Made by a program: the position numbers and the translations under genes | Shown here: positions 41,885-49,612 of the stretch, in pieces | Layout: each line of letters starts with the position of its first letter | How positions within the stretch are numbered: position 1 is the first letter of the stretch | The notes under the pieces: model-generated | Told to the model about the DNA's origin: nothing | The model's input: the letters and a program-made list of their open reading frames with translations, nothing else | The model's database searches: none | NCBI RefSeq assembly: GCF_041914405.1 | Contig: NZ_JAYSDK010000029.1 | Span: 1 to 64,000, forward strand | Source: Zoogloea sp041914405 | GTDB lineage: Bacteria; Pseudomonadota; Gammaproteobacteria; Burkholderiales; Rhodocyclaceae | Reading direction: 5' to 3' | Length of the DNA: 64,000 nt

Positions 41885-42694
41885 ATGCCGAGTCTGCCGT
41901 TTTTCCTGCCCCTCGCCCATCGCACGCTCATCTGGCAGCTTGGCCGACGGGAAGTGCTCGGGCGCTATCGCGGCTCCCTGCTTGGCGTCGGCTGGTCCTT
42001 CGTGACCCCGGTGATGATGCTGGCGGTCTATACCTTCGTCTTCGTCGACGTCTTCAAGGCCCGCTGGCCGGGCGCCGGACACGAGGGCGGCGGACTGACC
42101 TTCGCGCTGTTCATCTTCGCCGGCCTGATCGTCTTCAACCTGTTTGCCGAGATCGCCGGACGCGCCCCGCGCCTGATCGTGGACCAGCCCAATCTGGTCA
42201 AGAAGGTCGCTTTCCCCCTCGAGATCCTCCCGTGGGTCGCAGTGCTGTCGGGGCTGTTCCATCTTGCGCTGAGCGTACTGGTGCTGCTGGCTGCGGTCGC
42301 CTTCCTGCACCCTGGCGGCATACAGCCCAGCGCGCTCGCCCTGCCGCTGGTTCTGCTGCCCTTCCTGCCCTTCCTGCTCGGACTGGGCTGGCTGCTCTCC
42401 GCGCTGGGCGTATTCATCCGCGACATCGGGCAGATCATGAACTTCGTGATCAGCCTCGCCATGTTCCTCTCCCCGGTGTTCTACCCGCTGGAGTCCCTTT
42501 CCGAACCGATGCGAAGCTGGATGTACTTCAACCCGCTGACCGCGATCATCGACAACATGCGCCGCGTGCTGCTGCAGGGCCTGTGGCCCGACTGGAACAC
42601 CCTGGCGCTGTTCGCCGCGGCGGCCTGTGCCTTCGCTGTGCTGGCGGCAGTCCTTTTCCAGGCCACGCGCAAGGGGTTTGCCGATGTCCTCTGA
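41885..42694 (+). CDS. wzm: Polysaccharide ABC exporter permease (Wzm family)
   Basis: This is a 269-aa ABC-2 type permease with six predicted TM helices. The N-terminal amphipathic segment LIWQLGRREVLGRYRGSLLGVGWSFVTP and the periplasmic LIVDQPNLVKKVAFPLEILP are typical of O-antigen or teichoic-acid exporters. ATG 41885 was chosen because it precedes that conserved segment; the longer frame extends into the divergent promoter. The ATPase gene starts inside its 3' end. The pair exports a completed lipid-linked polysaccharide. Confidence 0.93.
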   Translation: MPSLPFFLPLAHRTLIWQLGRREVLGRYRGSLLGVGWSFVTPVMMLAVYTFVFVDVFKARWPGAGHEGGGLTFALFIFAGLIVFNLFAEIAGRAPRLIVDQPNLVKKVAFPLEILPWVAVLSGLFHLALSVLVLLAAVAFLHPGGIQPSALALPLVLLPFLPFLLGLGWLLSALGVFIRDIGQIMNFVISLAMFLSPVFYPLESLSEPMRSWMYFNPLTAIIDNMRRVLLQGLWPDWNTLALFAAAACAFAVLAAVLFQATRKGFADVL

Positions 42695-43976
42695 TGCGAT
42701 CGCCATCCGGGCCAGCGGCCTGAGCAAGAATTACCAGCTGTACGACAGCCCCTTCGACCGCCTCAAGCAGTTACTGACCGGCGACCGCCATCGATACGGC
42801 CGCACCTTCCACGCCCTCCAAGACGTCGGCTTCACGCTCCGCAAGGGCGACGTCCTGGGCCTGATCGGACGCAACGGCGCCGGCAAGTCCACCCTGCTGC
42901 AACTGATCTGCGGCACCCTCACCCCGACCGAGGGAAAACTCGAGGTGAACGGCCGCATCGCCGCACTGCTCGAACTGGGCGCGGGCTTCAACCCGGACTT
43001 CAGCGGCCGTGAGAACGTCTTCCTCAACGCCTCCATCCTCGGGCTCAGCCGTGCCGAGACCGAAGCCCGCTTCGACGACATCGTGGCCTTCTCCGGCATC
43101 GGCGACTTCATCGACCAGCCGGTCAAGACCTACTCAAGCGGGATGTACGTAAGGCTGGCCTTCTCGATCGCCACCAGCATCGAGCCCGACATCCTGGTTA
43201 TCGACGAGGCGCTGTCGGTCGGCGACGGCGAATTCGCCCGCAAGTCCTTCGACCGCATCATGCAGCTACGGGACAAGGGCGCGACGATCCTGTTCTGCTC
43301 CCACTCGATGTATCACATCGAGGCCATCTGCACCCGCGCCCTCTGGCTGGAGCGCGGCCAGATCCGCATGGAAGGCGAGCCGGGCAAGGTCACCCAGGCC
43401 TTCAACACGGCACTTCTGGTGGACAGCCCCAGCCACGCCGGCGGAGAAACACCGCCCGTCGCCATCGAAACCACCGACCAGCCCCATCAACCGGAAGCAG
43501 CCGCCGCAGCACCCGCCGCCCCCGGACAGGCACGCTTCGTCAGGATCACCGCGGAAACCGACGGACAGGCCGGCCAGCAGGTCTGCCTGCGCGCCGGGGA
43601 GTCGGACCTGCGCGTCCGCATCGAATTCACGTCGGATCCCGCCCTGCCAGCCCCCTCCATCGCCTTCGGCATCGAGAACAACAACGGCCTCACCATTACC
43701 AGCGCCGGCAGTCTTTACGATGGCGCCCCCCTGCAACGCCGTCCCGACGGCAGCGGCACGGCGGAACTGGTATTGCCGCGCTTTCCGTTGATGCGCGGCG
43801 AATACAGCATGAGCTTCTTCCTCGGCTGCGAACGCATGATGCACATCTACGACCATGCCCCCCACAGCATCCGGATCGAGGTCATGCAGACCGGTATCGA
43901 ACAGGGTGTCGTCTTTATCCCACGCCAGTGGCAAAGCCTGGACAGCACAGATGACAACGCAGCCCCCCGGCGCTGA
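42684..43976 (+). CDS. wzt: Polysaccharide ABC exporter ATPase with C-terminal carbohydrate-binding domain (Wzt family)
   Basis: This is a 430-aa protein. The N-terminal ATPase has Walker A GRNGAGKST, signature YSSGMYVRL and Walker B DILVIDEALSVGD. After an Ala/Pro linker (about 265-290), a beta-sandwich Wzt C-terminal domain (about 290-420) presumably recognises the modified end of the glycan before export, as known for O9a-type Wzt. It overlaps wzm by 11 bases. The C-terminal domain implies that the chain carries a terminal cap; the acyltransferase, GNAT or other genes downstream could create it. Confidence 0.94.
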   Translation: MSSDAIAIRASGLSKNYQLYDSPFDRLKQLLTGDRHRYGRTFHALQDVGFTLRKGDVLGLIGRNGAGKSTLLQLICGTLTPTEGKLEVNGRIAALLELGAGFNPDFSGRENVFLNASILGLSRAETEARFDDIVAFSGIGDFIDQPVKTYSSGMYVRLAFSIATSIEPDILVIDEALSVGDGEFARKSFDRIMQLRDKGATILFCSHSMYHIEAICTRALWLERGQIRMEGEPGKVTQAFNTALLVDSPSHAGGETPPVAIETTDQPHQPEAAAAAPAAPGQARFVRITAETDGQAGQQVCLRAGESDLRVRIEFTSDPALPAPSIAFGIENNNGLTITSAGSLYDGAPLQRRPDGSGTAELVLPRFPLMRGEYSMSFFLGCERMMHIYDHAPHSIRIEVMQTGIEQGVVFIPRQWQSLDSTDDNAAPRR

Positions 43977-44937
43977 AGCCACGCTGGAGGTCCGGCCCGC
44001 CGCGGCCACGGACGCGCCGCAGGTCCGCGCGCTCTTCGAGGAAGTGTTCAAGCACGCCATCAGCCCGGCGATGCTGCACTGGAAGTACGCCGAAGGAAGG
44101 GGGCAGTCCTGGGGCGCCTGGGAGCCGGACGGCACACTGCTGGTGCACTGCGGCGTTTTCTTCCGGCGGGCCCTGGCGGCCGGCCAGCCCGTACGCGCCG
44201 CCCAGCTCGGTGACCTGATGGCCAGCGCCCGCAAGCCGAGCGGCCTGGCCCGCCAGCAATCACCCTTCGCCTGCATGATCCGCGAACTGCTGGCCGCCCA
44301 GCCCTGCCCCGAGAACCCGGACGCCATCTGCTTCGGTTTCCCGAGCGACCGCGCCATGCGCCTGGGCGAGAGGATCGGCGTATTCGCATCGATCGACCGG
44401 GTCTTCAACCTGGCCTTCACCCCGCGGCAGCCCGAGGGGCATGCCGATTCCTGCACGCCCGTCACGCTCAACGCCCGGACCTGCCGGACCATCGACCGGC
44501 TGTGGTCAGCGATGGCCGCCGACCTGCCGCAGCAGCTCGTCGGCGTGCGCGATGCGGCCTACCTGCAATGGCGCTATGTCGAACACCCCGAACACCGCTA
44601 CCAGCTGCTCCTCGTCCGCAGCCGCTGGCTGAAGCGGCCGCTCGGCGTACTGGTGGTGCGTGGCGAGGGCGAGGAACGCGAGCTGATGGATATCGTCGCG
44701 CCGCTGCGCAACATCCCCCGCCTACTCAAGGCGAGTCGCGAATGGCTGGCGCGCAGCGGCGGCCAACGCCTGAACCTGTGGCTGAGCAGCAGCTTCGCCA
44801 CCCGCTTCGCCCCGCTGGCCGATTCCTGCGAGGCGCTGGAATTCCGGATCATGGCCAACCCTCTCGGCCCCGCGCACATCCTCGAGCGCTTCCACGAGGC
44901 TTGGTGGCTGACCAGCGGCGACACGGACTACCGCTAG
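43951..44937 (+). CDS. GNAT-like acyltransferase of the polysaccharide cluster
   Basis: This is a 328-aa soluble protein. LEVRPAAATDAPQVRALFEEVFKHAISPAMLHWKY is a typical N-terminal GNAT fold, and VGVRDAAYLQWRYVEHPEHRYQLLLVR resembles the second lobe of FemAB/GNAT-like proteins found in surface-glycan clusters. The ATG at 43951 lies within the end of wzt (26-base overlap). It probably adds an acyl or aminoacyl group to a sugar, but neither donor nor acceptor can be stated. The next gene starts immediately after its stop. Confidence 0.7.
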   Translation: MTTQPPGAEATLEVRPAAATDAPQVRALFEEVFKHAISPAMLHWKYAEGRGQSWGAWEPDGTLLVHCGVFFRRALAAGQPVRAAQLGDLMASARKPSGLARQQSPFACMIRELLAAQPCPENPDAICFGFPSDRAMRLGERIGVFASIDRVFNLAFTPRQPEGHADSCTPVTLNARTCRTIDRLWSAMAADLPQQLVGVRDAAYLQWRYVEHPEHRYQLLLVRSRWLKRPLGVLVVRGEGEERELMDIVAPLRNIPRLLKASREWLARSGGQRLNLWLSSSFATRFAPLADSCEALEFRIMANPLGPAHILERFHEAWWLTSGDTDYR

Positions 44938-45999
44938 ATGCACATCTGCTACCTCCTGATGTCGTCCGAGCTGTGCGGAGGCGTGCGGGTCGTCTTCGAC
45001 CAGGCCCGTTTCCTGAAGCAGCGTGGCCACCGGGTCAGCATCCGTGCATTGCGCGGTGCCCACGACTGGTATCCCTACCCTCTCGACATCGAGTACGTTA
45101 CCGACCTGGCCGAACCCTTTGCCGGACCACCGCCGGACGTGCTCATCGCCACCTTCTGGCTCAGCGTCGAACCCGCCCTGCGCCTCGGCATTCCCCGCAC
45201 CCTGCACCTGTGCCAGGGCTACGAGGGCGACATCCGCGAATACCGGGAAATCCGCCCGCAGATCGAAGCGGCCTACCTCCACCCCATCCCCAAGCTGACG
45301 ATCGGCCCCTGGCTCATCGAGCGCCTGCAGCAGGTGTTCGGCACCGCGGCCTTTCCGGTGCACGATATCGGCCAGATTGTCGATGTGGACATGTACACGC
45401 CACCGGCCCGCCCTTGGCGACGCTGGTGGCGCCGCCTGCGGCAGGCCCCGTGGCGGGTGCTGGTTGTCGGGCAGTACGGCATCGACGTCAAGGCCATCGG
45501 GGATGCGCTACATGCCGTTCGCCTGCTCAGGGAACGGGGGCTGCGCATCGAACTGCTCCGGGTCTCCACCGCCGAGCCTGGCGAGGAGGAACGCGCGATC
45601 ACACCGATCGACGCCTACCACGTGGCCATTTCCCCTGCAGTCATGCACACCCTGATCTGCTCGGCAGACGCCGCCGTGGCGCCCTCCCTGGAAGGCGAAG
45701 GCTTCGGGCTGCCGCTGGCCGAGGCGCTAGCCTGTGGCATTCCCTGCGTCGCCACGCGGATTTCATCCTTTACGCGCTTCGCCCCCGAGGCCGACTATGC
45801 CGTTTTCGCCGAACCCGGCAACCCCACCAGCCTCGCTGAAGGGCTCCAGTCCCTCCTCGAGGACGGCGCGCTGCGCCGCCGCCTGCGCCTCCGCGGCCCG
45901 CCGATCATCCGCCAGCACTACAGCGGCCCCGCCATCGCCGCGCGCCTGGAAGCGGTCCTGATGCAAGCCGAGGATTCCACGCCGAGCCTCGCCCCCTGA
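44938..45999 (+). CDS. Glycosyltransferase, GT-B fold (family 4-like)
   Basis: This is a 353-aa glycosyltransferase. N-terminal MSSELCGGVRVVFDQARFLKQRGHRV and C-terminal SLEGEGFGLPLAEALACGIPCVAT (split E-X7-E motif EGFGLPLAE) identify a GT-B retaining enzyme. It starts directly after the GNAT stop with no gap. The sugar is unknown. It is cytoplasmic and probably extends the polysaccharide exported by Wzm/Wzt. Confidence 0.9.
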   Translation: MHICYLLMSSELCGGVRVVFDQARFLKQRGHRVSIRALRGAHDWYPYPLDIEYVTDLAEPFAGPPPDVLIATFWLSVEPALRLGIPRTLHLCQGYEGDIREYREIRPQIEAAYLHPIPKLTIGPWLIERLQQVFGTAAFPVHDIGQIVDVDMYTPPARPWRRWWRRLRQAPWRVLVVGQYGIDVKAIGDALHAVRLLRERGLRIELLRVSTAEPGEEERAITPIDAYHVAISPAVMHTLICSADAAVAPSLEGEGFGLPLAEALACGIPCVATRISSFTRFAPEADYAVFAEPGNPTSLAEGLQSLLEDGALRRRLRLRGPPIIRQHYSGPAIAARLEAVLMQAEDSTPSLAP

Positions 46000-46005
46000 A
46001 CCCCC

Positions 46006-46905
46006 ATGCCTTTTCGTGACACCCTGCCCACCTGGCGGCATTACTTTCTCGACCTTCCGCGCTGGGCCATCGGCCTGGGCGGCCCAGCCCTGCAGGCGCG
46101 GATGCACCGCTTCCACCAGGGCGACCTCCCACCGACCCGCCATGGACTGCAGTTCCTGTGGGGTGCCGACGCCGACGCGCAGCGCCTGGATGAAGCATGT
46201 CGGCAGGCCTTGCAGGTCAAGATCGAGCGTGAGTCGGACGCCTACCGCGCCTTCCTGCCCTTGCCTCTGCGCTTCGAACTGGATGGGCTGCCGCACCTGC
46301 AGGAGGCCCGCCGGCAGAGCGGGCCTATCTTCCTGCTGACCGGCCACTTCGGCAGCTTCTACACCATCGCAGTCGCCCTCCAGCAAGCTGGCATCCCGGT
46401 CTTTCCGGTCGCCCGCACGGTCGATGACAGCCCGGCCAACCCCACCCCGCGCCGCCTGTTCGAACGCTTCAACTACGCCAGCACAGAGAGGCGCATCGGC
46501 GGCCACTACCTATACACCGATTTCGCCGGCTGGATGGACAAACGCCTTGTCGCCGTGTGCCGCCAAGGCGGCGTCGTCCTGGTTCTGCCCGATCTGCCCC
46601 GCCGCCTGTTTGCCAGCGGCCGGCGCGCCGTCACCTTGTTCGACCAACCGGCCACCCTGCCTGCCCGCCTGTTCGAACTGGGCCACAAGTACAAGGCGCG
46701 CTTCCTGCCCGTATGGAGCCAGGTGGGAGCCGAAGGACGCCGGCAACGCCAGCTGCGCATCGAAGCCCCGTTATCGACCACCTCCGTGGATGCAACCCTG
46801 CAAGGCTACGCGGACAGCCTGACCCGCGTCGTCCGGCAGACGCCCTGGCAGTGGATGGCCCTCCCGATCATCGAGCAGTACCTGGAAACACCGGACGCCC
46901 AATGA
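46006..46905 (+). CDS. LpxL/HtrB-like acyltransferase in the polysaccharide cluster
   Basis: This is a 299-aa protein related to lipid A late acyltransferases. The segment FLLTGHFGSFYTIAVALQQAGIPVFPVAR has the catalytic His context of the family (usually HxGNWE-like), and VVLVLPDLPRRLF matches the later block. The acidic residue of the HX4D/E motif is not obvious, so catalysis is uncertain. Its place inside a glycan operon instead of beside lipid A genes suggests transfer of an acyl chain to a sugar of the exported polymer. The next gene overlaps by four bases. Confidence 0.78.
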   Translation: MPFRDTLPTWRHYFLDLPRWAIGLGGPALQARMHRFHQGDLPPTRHGLQFLWGADADAQRLDEACRQALQVKIERESDAYRAFLPLPLRFELDGLPHLQEARRQSGPIFLLTGHFGSFYTIAVALQQAGIPVFPVARTVDDSPANPTPRRLFERFNYASTERRIGGHYLYTDFAGWMDKRLVAVCRQGGVVLVLPDLPRRLFASGRRAVTLFDQPATLPARLFELGHKYKARFLPVWSQVGAEGRRQRQLRIEAPLSTTSVDATLQGYADSLTRVVRQTPWQWMALPIIEQYLETPDAQ

Positions 46906-47984
46906 AGATTTCCGCCCTGCTGGTCAACTACCACACCGCCCCGCTGCTGGCCGGTGCCGTAGCGTCCCTGCTGGAGCAACAGGGCATCGATGGCCTCGAA
47001 ATCATCGTCGTGGACAACAGCGAATCCGACGAGGAATACGCCCGCCTGCGCGCAGCTCTCCCGTCCGCCGTCCAGACCGTACAGAACACGCGCAACACCG
47101 GCTTTGCCGCCGCCTGCAACACCGCCATGGCACAGGCCTCGGGCGACGCCGTGCTGCTCCTCAACCCGGATGCCCGGCTGCGCCCCGGCGCCCTCGCCCG
47201 CCTGGCCGCCACCCTGTTCGCGTCGCCGCGTACAGGGGCCGTGGGGCCGCTGACCTTCTGGGACGACGAGGAACGCTTCGCCCTGCCGCCCAGCACCTTT
47301 CCATCCCGCAACGATTACCTGCGCCGCGCCATCTCGCGCCTGCACCCGCGCCTCGGCGTACGCTACGCACAGGCCTTCCGCCGCCAGGCCCTGCAGCTCT
47401 GGACGGCCCGGCAACCGGTGCAAGTCGACGCCTTGTCCGGCGGCCATGTGCTGCTCAAGCGCACCGCCATCGACAAGGCCGGCGGCCTGTTCGATGAACG
47501 CTTCTTCATGTACTGGGAAGACTCCGACCTGATGCAACGTCTGCACGACGCCGGCTACCGCCTCTTCGTCGAACCGGGAGCGCACGCCATTCATCACTAC
47601 GACCACCATCCCGGCAAGGACGCCCTGATGTCCCAGGGCTGGCCGATCTATCGCGCCAAACACCTCGAGGGCAGACTGCGCGCCCGCCTGGCCGAGTTCA
47701 TCGAGCGCCACGCCGCCCCGGGCCTGCCGACACCGCCGGAACTCCAGCCCAAGGCCGGCAAAGCAATCCGCATCCCCGTACCGACGGAACTGCAGCCCGC
47801 GTGGCTGCTGGAAATCAGCCCGACGCCGGACTTCGTGCCGGCCATGGGGCGGATCGGGCATGGCCCCCACGCCGAAATCCCAGCTGAATGCTGGCAACGC
47901 TTCACCGGCGGGCGCTACTTCATCCGCCTCGGCTCCGCCACGCGGCCCAGCGCTCCACAAACCTGCTGGAGCTGGCTCAACTAG
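46902..47984 (+). CDS. Glycosyltransferase family 2 (rhamnosyltransferase-like)
   Basis: This is a 360-aa GT-A enzyme. MKISALLVNYHTAPLLAGAVASLL, IIVVDNSESDEEY, the nucleotide-sugar motif LLLNPDARLRPGAL (DxD equivalent as PDA) and FDERFFMYWEDSDLMQRL (acidic catalytic ED) are all typical of rhamnosyltransferase-like GT2 proteins. ATG 46902 overlaps the preceding stop. The C-terminal 100 residues (after about 260) are an extension without recognised domain. Confidence 0.9.
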   Translation: MKISALLVNYHTAPLLAGAVASLLEQQGIDGLEIIVVDNSESDEEYARLRAALPSAVQTVQNTRNTGFAAACNTAMAQASGDAVLLLNPDARLRPGALARLAATLFASPRTGAVGPLTFWDDEERFALPPSTFPSRNDYLRRAISRLHPRLGVRYAQAFRRQALQLWTARQPVQVDALSGGHVLLKRTAIDKAGGLFDERFFMYWEDSDLMQRLHDAGYRLFVEPGAHAIHHYDHHPGKDALMSQGWPIYRAKHLEGRLRARLAEFIERHAAPGLPTPPELQPKAGKAIRIPVPTELQPAWLLEISPTPDFVPAMGRIGHGPHAEIPAECWQRFTGGRYFIRLGSATRPSAPQTCWSWLN

Positions 47985-48000
47985 ACACATCCGCTCGCCC

Positions 48001-48867
48001 ATGGAACACACGCTCATTCCCTACGAGGCAGGTCCGCTGCCGGCGGACGAGACCATTCTCGTCCTGGCCCCCCATCCGGACGACGAGATCTTCGGCTGTG
48101 GCGGAGCGCTGGCCCTACACGCCGACGCGGGCGCCCGCCTCCACGTGGTACTGGTCACCGGTGGCGACGCGGCCGGCGAGGCCGCCGCCCGCCTCGAGGA
48201 AAGCCGCGCGGCCGCCCGGGCCCTGGGCATCCCGGAGCCGGACTGCTGGGGCATCCCCGACCGCCACGTCAGTAACGACACCGGCCTGGCCGGACGCATT
48301 CGCGACGCCATCATGGCAACCGGCGCGACACTCGTCTACGCCCCGTCTCTGTGGGAGAACCACCCGGATCACCGGGGGCTGGCCGAAGCTACGCTGCAGG
48401 TCGTGCGCGAACTCGGCCACGTCGGCTGGATGGCCTACGAGGTCAGCGCACCGCTGCGCCCCAACCTGCTCATCGACATCGGCCCCGTGCTTGAACGCAA
48501 GCACGCGGCAATGGCTTGCTTCCCGTCACAGCTGGCCGTGCAGGCGTACGACCGCCACCTCAACGCGCTCAACGTGTTCCGCACTTACACGTTGCCAGCT
48601 CCCGTCCTTGCCGCCGAGGCCTACGAATACTATCCGCGAGCCTCCCTGCTCGATGGCGGCCTGACCCTGCTCGAACAGGAACAACGACGGCTGGAGCAAT
48701 TTTTCGCCCCTCCCCCGGCTGCGGCCCCTACCGAAAACCCCTTGCAGGGCGAGGTGGACAGCCTCAGGCGCCAACGCGATGAACTCCTCGCCTCCACCTC
48801 CTGGCGCCTCACCCGCCCCTTGAGGGCACTGCGCCGCCTGCTCGATCGGGGCAAGAAGCACCAATAA
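48001..48867 (+). CDS. PIG-L family N-deacetylase with C-terminal coiled coil
   Basis: This is a 288-aa protein. The zinc motif APHPDDEIFGCGG (HPDD) and the later HPDHRG are the hallmarks of PIG-L/LmbE deacetylases, which remove acetyl from N-acetylated sugars. The C-terminal 45 residues (EVDSLRRQRDELLASTSWRLTRPLRALRRLL) form a coiled-coil-like tail seen on many surface-glycan enzymes. It follows the GT2 gene by 16 bases and ends the O-antigen/capsule operon. It probably makes a free amino group on the polymer. Confidence 0.9.
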   Translation: MEHTLIPYEAGPLPADETILVLAPHPDDEIFGCGGALALHADAGARLHVVLVTGGDAAGEAAARLEESRAAARALGIPEPDCWGIPDRHVSNDTGLAGRIRDAIMATGATLVYAPSLWENHPDHRGLAEATLQVVRELGHVGWMAYEVSAPLRPNLLIDIGPVLERKHAAMACFPSQLAVQAYDRHLNALNVFRTYTLPAPVLAAEAYEYYPRASLLDGGLTLLEQEQRRLEQFFAPPPAAAPTENPLQGEVDSLRRQRDELLASTSWRLTRPLRALRRLLDRGKKHQ

Positions 48868-48898
48868 GTCACGGCCCAGCCCATGCATTGAGGAGGCA

Positions 48899-48947
48899 AA
48901 AAGTTCATATAGGAGAATCCGTGATATATTCTCCTATATGAACTTTT
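48899..48947. promoter_or_regulatory. Perfect 20-bp inverted repeat over the promoter and start codon of the secretion operon
   Basis: Arm AAAAGTTCATATAGGAGAAT at 48899-48918 and its exact reverse complement at 48928-48947 are separated by nine bases. The right arm contains the ATG at 48938. The centre contains TGATATATT (extended -10, TATATT at 48925-48930). A start of transcription seven bases later would fall on the ATG itself, giving a leaderless mRNA. The structure looks like an operator covering the promoter of the TnpB-like gene and the type I secretion genes. Confidence 0.85.
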
Positions 48948-49591
48948 CCGTGCACATTCCCCTAGACGTCCAGCCCGAGCAGCGGGAGCGCCTGGCCGCC
49001 CTGCAGCAGGCGGTGGCGGAAGTGTGCAACGCGCTGGCGCCCATCGTGCGGGACACCCGCTGCTGGAACCGGGTCGGCCTGCACCACCTGGCCTACCGCA
49101 GCCTGCGCGAACGCTTCCCGCAGGTCGGCTCGCAGATGATCTGCAACGCGATCTATTCCGTGTCGCGCACCTGTCGCCTGCTCTTCCAGCACCCGCAAAG
49201 CCCCTTCAACGTCGCCCGCCACCCGGACAAGCCGCTGCCGCTATTGCAGTTCCAGCCCAGCCTGCCGGTGTATTTCGACCGCCACACGCTCAGCGTCAAG
49301 GTCGGCCAGCTGTCCATGTACACCCTGGACGGTCGCATGAAGTTCCAGCTCAACCTCACCGACGCCGACGTACAGCGCTTCAAGGAAAACAAGCTGCGCG
49401 AGATCGTGCTGACCCAGACCCAGGAAGGCTACCGCCTGTCCTTCACCTTCGCCGATCCCCAGGCCAGCGACACGGAAAGCTCCGACAGCAGCCTCGACGA
49501 CAGCGGCGATCTCCCCGAATACGTGCTCGTCTCCGAAGACAGCCTTCCCTCCCATCCGACTGCGGCAGAGCCCCAGCCGGCATCCGTCTAA
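48938..49591 (+). CDS. TnpB-like N-terminal-domain protein without RuvC nuclease, first gene of the secretion operon
   Basis: This is a 217-aa protein. Residues 43-80 (WNRVGLHHLAYRSLRERF, then SQMICNAIYSVSRTCR) match the pattern of the helical N-terminal part of IS605-family OrfB/TnpB. Residues 107-172 (PSLPVYFDRHTLSVKVGQ, MYTLDGRMKFQL, GYRLSFTF) match the beta-rich WED-like part before the RuvC domain. In TnpB the RuvC nuclease and zinc ribbon would follow; here an acidic Ser/Asp/Glu-rich tail (173-217) follows and the protein ends. High-GC codon use equals its neighbours, so it is not a fresh insertion. It lacks a ribosome site (ATTCTCCT directly upstream is anti-SD-like). The T1SS ABC gene starts 21 bases after its stop, so it is probably co-transcribed. 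A regulatory, nuclease-free role is inferred. The homology call is from motif memory and needs a profile search. Confidence 0.7.
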   Translation: MNFSVHIPLDVQPEQRERLAALQQAVAEVCNALAPIVRDTRCWNRVGLHHLAYRSLRERFPQVGSQMICNAIYSVSRTCRLLFQHPQSPFNVARHPDKPLPLLQFQPSLPVYFDRHTLSVKVGQLSMYTLDGRMKFQLNLTDADVQRFKENKLREIVLTQTQEGYRLSFTFADPQASDTESSDSSLDDSGDLPEYVLVSEDSLPSHPTAAEPQPASV

Positions 49592-49612
49592 GCCCCTTTT
49601 CAGGTAACAGCC

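Noticed and set aside
48630..48908. Minus-strand frame whose ATG mirrors the TnpB-like start in the inverted repeat
   Set aside because: The symmetric arms create an ATGAACTTTT on both strands, but the leftward frame is antisense to the PIG-L gene, with an unlikely amino acid composition.
48938..49591. Active IS605-type transposon
   Set aside because: No TnpA gene, no RuvC or zinc-ribbon region and native base composition; the inverted repeat is at the 5' end only, not at two element ends.
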